NCBI RefSeq assembly: GCF_000009625.1
Contig: NC_002679.1
Location: 287,912 to 351,911, forward strand
DNA: 64,000 bases
Source: Mesorhizobium japonicum MAFF 303099
Lineage (GTDB): Bacteria > Pseudomonadota > Alphaproteobacteria > Rhizobiales > Rhizobiaceae
Direction of reading: 5' to 3'
Shown here: piece after piece, positions 62,934 through 64,000 of the stretch
How positions within the stretch are numbered: the stretch's first letter is position 1
How the letters are laid out: every line of letters begins with the position of its first letter
Notes under the pieces: model-generated
Seen by the model: the letters and a program-made list of their open reading frames with translations, nothing else
Database searches by the model: none
What the model was told of the DNA's origin: nothing
Position numbers and translations under genes: made by a program

Positions 62934-64000
62934 ATGCAAGAGACGACCTTAGTAACCCTGAATGCGCCCCTCGTACTCCTGACTGGAGCTGCCGGCTGGT
63001 TGGGCGGGCGCGTCGCGGCGGCGCTGACGACGGGTTTGCCGGAAGCAGGACTTCTCGCACGCGGCGGCTTCCGGGTAAGGGCGTTCGTTCCTGCGGGAGA
63101 AGACGTATCGCAGCTGCGCGACCAGGGCCTGGATATCGTGACAGGCGATATCCGGGACATGGAATCTGTCCGCGCATTCGTGGCTGGTGCCGAGGGCGCC
63201 GTATTGATCCACCTGGCCGGCATCATTCATCCCAAAACGGTTGCCCAATTTGAAGCCATCAACACACAGGGCACGATCAATCTGGTTACGGCAGCGCAAA
63301 AGGCAGGTGTGAGGCGCGCGGTCGTCATGTCATCGAATTCGCCGATAGGCTGCAATCCGCACCCGGACCACAGATTCACGGAGGAAAGCCCCTATAACCC
63401 CTACATGGGATATGGCCGTTCCAAGATGCAGATGGAAAAGGCACTGCGTGCGGAACTTGCTGCTGGCAGCCCGATGGAAGTCGTCATCGTCCGCGCGCCC
63501 TGGTTTTACGGTCCCAACCAGCCTCAAAGGCAAACGCTCTTTTTTAAGATGGTCAAGGATGGCAAGTTTCCAATTGTTGGATCGGGGCGGAACCGCCGCT
63601 CGATGGGCTACACTGACAACCTGGCGCAGGGCATTCTTCTTGCCGCAGTTCACGAGCGGGCGGTAGGAGAGATATTCTGGCTTGCAGACGAGACGCCGTA
63701 CACCATGAAAGAAATTGTCGAGGTCGCCGGCATGGTCCTGCACGAAGATTTCGGCATGACGGTCAAGCCCAACAAGTTCCATCTGCCGGACATCCTCGGC
63801 GACGTCGCAACGATAGTTGATGCGACTCTCCAGTATGCCGGCGTCTATCACCAGAAAATCCATGTGCTGTCCGAAATGAACAAGACAATTGCCTGCGATA
63901 TCACCAAAGCCAGAAAAGTGCTCGGTTACGCGCCCACAATCGCCTTGCGCGAAGGCATGCGACGTTCGGTCGATTGGTGCATGAAGAACGGTCAGGCATT
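62934..64000 (+). CDS. NAD-dependent epimerase/dehydratase, 3' end outside window
   Basis: At least 355 residues of an extended short-chain dehydrogenase. The N-terminal motif is VLLTGAAGWLGGRVAAAL; AVLIHLAGIIHPKT and VMSSNSPIGCNP give the Ser, and YMGYGRSKMQMEKAL the catalytic YxxxK (Tyr, Lys). VRAPWFYGPNQPQRQTLFF is typical of sugar-nucleotide or sterol-type epimerases. The frame remains open at the right edge. Probably an operon with HAD-UbiA, suggesting modification of a lipid-linked sugar (inference). Confidence 0.87.
   Translation, partial: MQETTLVTLNAPLVLLTGAAGWLGGRVAAALTTGLPEAGLLARGGFRVRAFVPAGEDVSQLRDQGLDIVTGDIRDMESVRAFVAGAEGAVLIHLAGIIHPKTVAQFEAINTQGTINLVTAAQKAGVRRAVVMSSNSPIGCNPHPDHRFTEESPYNPYMGYGRSKMQMEKALRAELAAGSPMEVVIVRAPWFYGPNQPQRQTLFFKMVKDGKFPIVGSGRNRRSMGYTDNLAQGILLAAVHERAVGEIFWLADETPYTMKEIVEVAGMVLHEDFGMTVKPNKFHLPDILGDVATIVDATLQYAGVYHQKIHVLSEMNKTIACDITKARKVLGYAPTIALREGMRRSVDWCMKNGQA

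Overview
The window reads as part of a repABC-type plasmid or megaplasmid of an alphaproteobacterium of the Rhizobiaceae (Rhizobium/Sinorhizobium/Shinella-like). The evidence is a complete repABC replication and partition operon with palindromic parS sites, genes typical of rhizobial plasmids (DUF1403, plasmid-type ScpB, DUF1612/RHE_PE00001-like, DUF1419, DUF3085, the large methylase-helicase), and a groESL operon with a CIRCE operator and an alphaproteobacterial heat-shock-type promoter. The genus is not settled from sequence reading alone.

Layout. 1-5.9 kb is a stack of mobile DNA: an IS91-family transposase (running off the left edge) with its tyrosine recombinase, then a complete RIT (recombinase-in-trio) element, 1761-5876, whose two ends carry matching paired repeats. 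The RIT element has truncated a large plasmid DNA methylase/helicase gene (5.9-8.6 kb). 8.7-12.8 kb holds small plasmid-backbone genes (DUF3085, DUF1419, a Toprim protein, an HTH protein), and 12.7-14.9 kb the groES-groEL operon. 15.2-31.3 kb is the replicon core. repABC, a DUF4143 ATPase, a broken isoaspartyl methyltransferase, an integrase and a VapBC toxin-antitoxin pair sit between two inverted, diverged copies of a DUF1403-ScpB-DUF5623 module; the left copy is eroded. 31.4-34.4 kb is a damaged Tni (Tn5053/Tn7-like) transposon: intact tniA and tniQ, collapsed tniB. It cuts off the 5' end of a DUF1612 gene.

35.5-53.2 kb is a metabolic island with little mobile DNA inside it. A Rossmann dehydrogenase diverges from an alanine racemase-like / EamA / HAD-IIA operon. 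Next come two divergent operons around an unusual regulator that joins an XRE DNA-binding domain to a TRAP-transporter solute-receptor (DctP) domain. One operon encodes a C45 acyltransferase-like hydrolase and a mandelate-racemase-family enzyme. The other encodes a creatinase/ectoine-hydrolase-like M24 protein, an imidazolonepropionase-like amidohydrolase, a PotABCD-type ABC importer, a Gfo/Idh/MocA oxidoreductase and an MmgE/PrpD protein. Nearly identical 21-bp palindromes lie in front of both operons, each overlapping a TTGACA hexamer that points at its operon. My inference is uptake and stepwise hydrolysis of an N-acylated or cyclic-amide nitrogen compound, sensed inside the cell by the DctP domain.

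53.7-60.1 kb is a second system. A Tm-1-like (UPF0261) protein, a TIM-barrel 'PEP hydrolase-like' protein, a cupin and an oxidoreductase are followed by a regulator that has the same TIM barrel fused to an AAA+ domain and a Fis-type HTH; a third, shortened TIM-barrel copy is divergent. 60.2-61.2 kb holds a small unknown gene and an IS1595-family remnant. The window ends with a HAD-UbiA prenyltransferase fusion and the start of an NAD-dependent epimerase gene.
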